Below are positions 41,199 to 46,906 of a stretch of 46,906 nucleotides of DNA, piece after piece (position 1 is the first letter of the stretch; every line of letters begins with the position of its first letter). The position numbers and the translations under genes were made by a program. The DNA is from Pseudomonadota bacterium. Lineage in GTDB: Bacteria > Pseudomonadota > Alphaproteobacteria > Reyranellales > Reyranellaceae. The DNA lies in NCBI GenBank assembly GCA_018240745.1, contig JAFEFF010000088.1, positions 1 through 46,906 on the forward strand, given 5' to 3'. The notes under the pieces are model-generated. The model was not told where the DNA came from and did no database searches. It saw nothing but the letters and a program-made list of their open reading frames with translations.

Positions 41199-41962
41199 CC
41201 GCCGCCGGCGATGCGCCGCCACCCCCGCGCAAGGGGGAGCTGCACATCGTCGGCACCACCGTCCGCCGCGAGCTCGAACGGCTCCTCGACAAGGTAGCCG
41301 AGGGGACCGGACGCCGCGCGCCGCGCGTCCTTCAGGTCGGCTCGCGCGGCTCGGTTTCGGATCGCAACGAAGTCAACTGGCGCAACCTGATCGCCAAGCG
41401 TTTTGAGGGCCGGGCCCGCTTCGTCGGCATCGACCTGCTCGCGGGTTCCGACGTCGACCGGCAACTCGACATCTGCGGCCGGCCGCAAGCCGTCGCGGCC
41501 GCGCTTGGCCGCGAGGCATTCGACCTGGTGGTTTGCTGCCATGTGCTGGAGCACACGCCGGCCCCATTGCGAGCCGCCCGCAACATCGAAGCCCTGCTTC
41601 GTCCGGGCGGTTTGGCCTACATCTCGACGCCGTGGTCGCAGGCTTTCCATGCCGCGCCCGACGACTACTGGCGGTTCTCCCGGCGCGGGCTCGGCCTGCT
41701 GTTCCGACGGCTGGAGATCCTGTCGTGGTTCTACAGCGGCGGCGATGTCGGGCTGGACGTTGCCTACCGCGTCGAGCGCGATGGCCGCCTGGCGCTCGAG
41801 GCCGAGGCCGGCGCCGTGGAGCGCGGCCTGTTCCAGCTCGTGCTCGACCACGAGGACAATCGCGCCCTGCTGGCCCGGCAGGCGACCGGGCGGCTGCCGG
41901 TATCGCGGACGTACCTGCCGACCCTCTTCGTCAACCTGGTCGGACGCAGAACCGGCCACTAA
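41195..41962 (+). CDS. Class I SAM-dependent methyltransferase
   Basis: A 255-residue protein with the SAM loop in RVLQVGSRGSVSD, the acidic block in RFVGIDLLAGSDVD and the later FDLVVCCHVLEHTPAPLRAARNIEALLRPGG motif typical of Methyltransf_11. The start overlaps the lutC stop (ATGA). No link between lactate oxidation and this enzyme is known to me, so the coupling may be just co-transcription. Downstream is a terminator of the opposing porin gene. Confidence 0.85.
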   Translation: MTAAGDAPPPPRKGELHIVGTTVRRELERLLDKVAEGTGRRAPRVLQVGSRGSVSDRNEVNWRNLIAKRFEGRARFVGIDLLAGSDVDRQLDICGRPQAVAAALGREAFDLVVCCHVLEHTPAPLRAARNIEALLRPGGLAYISTPWSQAFHAAPDDYWRFSRRGLGLLFRRLEILSWFYSGGDVGLDVAYRVERDGRLALEAEAGAVERGLFQLVLDHEDNRALLARQATGRLPVSRTYLPTLFVNLVGRRTGH

Positions 41963-41970
41963 CCGCTTTC

Positions 41971-42002
41971 CCAAAATGAAAAGAGCGGGCTTTCGCCCGC
42001 TC
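41971..42002 (-). terminator. Rho-independent terminator of the porin gene
   Basis: Read on the minus strand, GAGCGGGC-GAAA-GCCCGCTC (41983-42002) is followed by TTTTCATTTT (41973-41982). It lies 27 bases after the porin stop. It is a strong, classic terminator, and the stem may also catch transcripts from the methyltransferase side. Confidence 0.9.
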
Positions 42003-42029
42003 CTTCCGATTTGCCTGTTGGCCCCCGAA

Positions 42030-43406
42030 CTAGAAGCGCAGGTCCATGCCCAGCATGGCGGTCCAGGACTGACCCTGGGTGCCATTGGTCGGGCCCGACA
42101 CGTTCCAGACGATGCCGCCGCCGACCAGCTTGATGCCGGGTCCGAGGGCGTAGTTCACGCCGACCTCGAACTTGTCGGCCGAGTAGCCGCCGAACACGGC
42201 CGCGCCGGCGAGCGGGTTGGTGCCGAAGTAGGCCGCCGAGGTGGCCGGGACGGCCGCCAGCGTCGTCGCGCTCGTGGTGCCCTGAGTGACGGTGGTAAGC
42301 GTGCGAGCGCCGTTACCGTTGTCGGTGTTGACGTGGCCCCAGCCGAACGACATCTGCCACGGGCCGGTCTCGTACATGATCGCCGCGGCGTACTTGCGGC
42401 TGTCGTTGTCGGCACCGGTGTAGAAGTTGTTGCCCAGGCCGTTGTTGTCCCAGCCGATCGAGCCGCCAACCGTGAAGCCGGCGATGCCGAACTGGGCGCC
42501 GATCACCCACTGACGCCACGCCGTGAGGTTGGCACCCGTGACGGTGTTGGCGTTGTTCGCCGCGAGGTTCTGGAAGCTCGGAACGAAGCTGGCGTACATA
42601 TAGGCGCCGAACAGCGCAACGGTGACGTCGCCGAACTTGTTCAGGTAGTTGGCGCCGACGTCGAACACGTCCTGCCACGAGTTGTCGTTGGTCGGGCAGT
42701 TGTTGTTCGTGGTGGCGTTGTTGTAGCCGCAGATGCCCGCGCCCGTACCCGGGCCCGAGCCGGCCAGACCGGCGCCCAGCTCAGCGTTGACGGCGAGATT
42801 GATCTTCGGCGCATAACCGACACCGATCTGCAGGCCGTAGAAGCGCGGCGTGAAGTAGTTGACGCGGTTCACGTCCTGGAACTGACCGCCGATGGTGAAG
42901 AACGTCGCCGCGCCTTGCGCGGGATTGTTCAACATGTTCTGGCTGGCCCAGGTGAAGGCCGAGTTGTGCTGGAAGAAGCCCCAGCCCAGCAGCGCCGACG
43001 GAGCGCCGTAGTACATGCGGTAGGAGGCCTGGTCGCGCGAACCGAACTCGAGGCGGCCCCAGTCGCCGAAGGCGAACAGGAACGCTTCGTCGATCTGCTG
43101 AGACGCAATGGCCGCGCCCGGATTCGGGTTCCAGCCTTCGAGCTCGACCGTCAGACCAATCGAGGTGCCGTTATCGAGCTTCGTCTGGCCGATGAAGTGG
43201 ATTTCGCCTTCCTGAATGAACTGGAGGCCCTTGTATTGAATCGAGGTCCCATCGGGGGCGTAGACACCCTCGATGTTGCCCGCCATCGCGAAGAACTGGT
43301 AGTAGCCGCCGACGCCGATCTTGATCGGGTCAGCCGCCATGGCCGGGGCGGCCATCAGTCCACCGGCGACCAGGGCGGTCGATCCCAGTAGAAGCTTTTT
43401 CATCAT
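42030..43406 (-). CDS. General outer-membrane porin
   Basis: A 458-residue beta-barrel porin of the alphaproteobacterial Gram-negative porin family. It has a signal peptide (MMKKLLLGSTALVAGGLMAAPAMA), then VGGYYQFFAMAGNIEGVYAPDG, alternating-strand sequence throughout, Asn-rich loops (NNATTNNNCPTNDN), and the C-terminal aromatic strand LGMDLRF ending in Phe, the BAM recognition signal. GAGGGAGA precedes the ATG. A strong terminator follows. It would allow passage of small solutes across the outer membrane. Confidence 0.93.
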   Translation of the reverse strand: MMKKLLLGSTALVAGGLMAAPAMAADPIKIGVGGYYQFFAMAGNIEGVYAPDGTSIQYKGLQFIQEGEIHFIGQTKLDNGTSIGLTVELEGWNPNPGAAIASQQIDEAFLFAFGDWGRLEFGSRDQASYRMYYGAPSALLGWGFFQHNSAFTWASQNMLNNPAQGAATFFTIGGQFQDVNRVNYFTPRFYGLQIGVGYAPKINLAVNAELGAGLAGSGPGTGAGICGYNNATTNNNCPTNDNSWQDVFDVGANYLNKFGDVTVALFGAYMYASFVPSFQNLAANNANTVTGANLTAWRQWVIGAQFGIAGFTVGGSIGWDNNGLGNNFYTGADNDSRKYAAAIMYETGPWQMSFGWGHVNTDNGNGARTLTTVTQGTTSATTLAAVPATSAAYFGTNPLAGAAVFGGYSADKFEVGVNYALGPGIKLVGGGIVWNVSGPTNGTQGQSWTAMLGMDLRF

Positions 43407-43514
43407 TCTCCCTCTCTCGTTGATCTGAGACTGGTACGTACCAATAGGCCTGTCCCACCGGCGGAAAGTGGAAGCCCGAACGCAGCTCCACACGGCCCCC
43501 GCCAAGCGGCAAAG

Positions 43515-43545
43515 TTATAAGACACGTGGCGGAAACGAGGGTCAA
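43515..43545 (-). promoter_or_regulatory. Candidate porin promoter
   Basis: On the minus strand TTGACC (43540-43545) and TTATAA (43515-43520) lie 19 bases apart, about 110 bases before the porin ATG, leaving a long leader. The spacing is longer than ideal, so this is tentative. The rest of the 43407-43809 gap holds no gene I can support. Confidence 0.35.
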
Positions 43546-43725
43546 GAAATGGACGCCCGGCCGAACGATTCTCCCCTCACCTGTGGCGCGTTTGTCACAT
43601 TTGGGGCGCTTGATGCCGCCATTACGTCAATCTCTCAAAGGGACTTATATTAGTTCCCATATGCAACGAATTATTTGCTGCGCCACTCCATCGCTTGATG
43701 TTCACCGAACGGCCGCCTAAGGTCC

Positions 43726-43757
43726 GCCCCGCCAGCATGCCCCGAAAAAGGCGGGGC
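43726..43757. repeat. GC hairpin upstream of the DUF3576 gene
   Basis: GCCCCGCC (43726-43733) pairs with GGCGGGGC (43750-43757) over a 16-base loop. It lies in the 400-base gap between the divergent porin and DUF3576 genes; its role is unclear. Confidence 0.4.
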
Positions 43758-43809
43758 AGGGCGGTATCGTGTGGGGTATCGCGGCCAAAACCGGCGGGGA
43801 ATTGAGCTC

Positions 43810-44367
43810 ATGTCAGGCTTCCAACGTGCTTTTCGCCTCTTGATGGGAGGCCTGTTCGTGCTGGCGATCGCCGGCTGTGACACAGCGGACGTCACGGAAA
43901 AGCGGTCCGGCGCCTCGGGCGACCGCAGCCGACGGGACGCCACCACCGGCCTGGGCGGTCGCCACCAGGAAGAGGGCAGCCTGTTCGGCCCGGGCGGCCT
44001 GTTCGGTTCCAAGGAGCAAAAGAAGGACAACCAGGGGACCGGCGTCGCGGTGAACGCCTTCCTGTGGCGTGCCTCGCTCGACACCATCAATTTCATCCCG
44101 CTGGTCTCGGCCGACCCGTTCGGCGGCGTGATCATCACCGACTGGTACACCCCGGCTGAATCGCCCAACGAGCGCATGAAGGTGCAGGTCACCATCCTCG
44201 ATCGCGAGCTGCGGGCCGACGGCGTCCGCGTCTCGGTCTTCAAGCAAACCCAGAGCGCCAGGGGTGGCGGCTGGGTCGATGCCCAGGTCGACCCGCACAC
44301 CAACACCGACATCGAGAACGCCATCCTGACCCGCGCCCGCCAGCTTCGGATCGCTTCGGGCAGCTAG
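43810..44367 (+). CDS. DUF3576 lipoprotein
   Basis: A 185-residue protein with a lipoprotein signal (LLMGGLFVLAIAGC, lipobox Cys) and the DUF3576 core (NAFLWRASLDTINFIPLVSADPFGGVIITDWY; NTDIENAILTRARQLRI). The function is unknown. It is usually found ahead of leuS and the lptE-like and holA genes in Rhodospirillales and relatives, which suggests an envelope role. I chose the ATG at 43810 for a proper signal peptide; the frame extends 13 codons further. Confidence 0.92.
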   Translation: MSGFQRAFRLLMGGLFVLAIAGCDTADVTEKRSGASGDRSRRDATTGLGGRHQEEGSLFGPGGLFGSKEQKKDNQGTGVAVNAFLWRASLDTINFIPLVSADPFGGVIITDWYTPAESPNERMKVQVTILDRELRADGVRVSVFKQTQSARGGGWVDAQVDPHTNTDIENAILTRARQLRIASGS

Positions 44368-44408
44368 TCCAGGAATTCGGTCGGCTGAGCCGGCCTGAGC
44401 GCTTGACT

Positions 44409-44449
44409 TGAGGGGCCGCAGCTTGCATCCGCTGCGGCCTCAGTTTTTT
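44409..44449 (+). terminator. Terminator-like hairpin just before leuS
   Basis: TGAGG-GG-CCGCAG pairs with CTGCGGCCTCA (two bulged G) and is followed by six T (44444-44449). It is a rho-independent terminator for the DUF3576 gene, or an attenuator, as leuS starts only 13 bases later with its ribosome site (GGGAG) directly after the T run. Confidence 0.8.
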
Positions 44450-44462
44450 CGGGAGCCCGACC

Positions 44463-46906
<2,444 letters not shown>

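Noticed and set aside
43407..43809. Small open frames in the porin/DUF3576 gap.
   Set aside because: They have no ribosome site or conserved pattern, and the region has AT-rich promoter-like character and a GC hairpin instead.

Overview
The window is GC-rich chromosomal DNA of an alphaproteobacterium. The evidence is a complete system I cytochrome c maturation set (ccmABCDEFGHI), an hrcA gene lying head to head with rph across one small gene, an rph-rdgB-hemW run, hspQ, a DUF3576 lipoprotein gene ahead of leuS, and a general porin. The mix looks most like Rhodospirillales or nearby lineages (a Reyranella-like genome would fit), but that placement is inference. I see no rRNA, tRNA, CRISPR array, transposase or phage gene. 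The accessory signal consists of small palindromic repeats, one toxin-antitoxin pair and a shortened Fic gene.

Region by region: 1-0.85 kb holds an N-terminally shortened Fic gene. 0.97-8.8 kb is the ccm cluster on the minus strand (transcription order A-B-C-D-E-F-G-H-I), with A to E tightly overlapping. The E/F, F/G and G/H junctions each carry a palindromic element, and H and I are separated by an opposite-strand toxin-antitoxin pair. 8.8-9.3 kb is a structured gene-free stretch with a candidate small RNA on the minus strand and several repeats.

9.3-24.0 kb is the most interesting part. A long minus-strand operon (20.2 to 9.3 kb) joins four glycosyltransferases, a histidine phosphatase, a polysaccharide deacetylase-like protein and a small membrane protein to a peptide-type ABC importer (fused double ATPase plus two permeases). 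Most of its genes overlap by 4 bases. Divergent from it are a very unusual 904-residue ABC exporter-like protein, a cyclic-nucleotide-binding protein and a small methyltransferase. The exporter has a degraded ATP site and what looks like a triplicated helical subdomain. I infer a cyclic-nucleotide-responsive system that makes or moves a glycoconjugate. I do not recognise it as a described system.

24-37 kb is mostly housekeeping: a YeaQ-type membrane protein, exonuclease III, YpfJ metallopeptidase, an FAD monooxygenase, an FAH-family hydrolase, an L,D-transpeptidase, HrcA, RNase PH, RdgB, HemW, a solute-binding protein, HspQ, an MBL-fold hydrolase, a methyltransferase and a Tim44-like protein. 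37-42 kb has MltA and a lutABC-like lactate oxidation set coupled to a methyltransferase. 42-47 kb has a porin with its terminator, a DUF3576 lipoprotein, and leuS running off the right edge with an in-frame palindromic insert.
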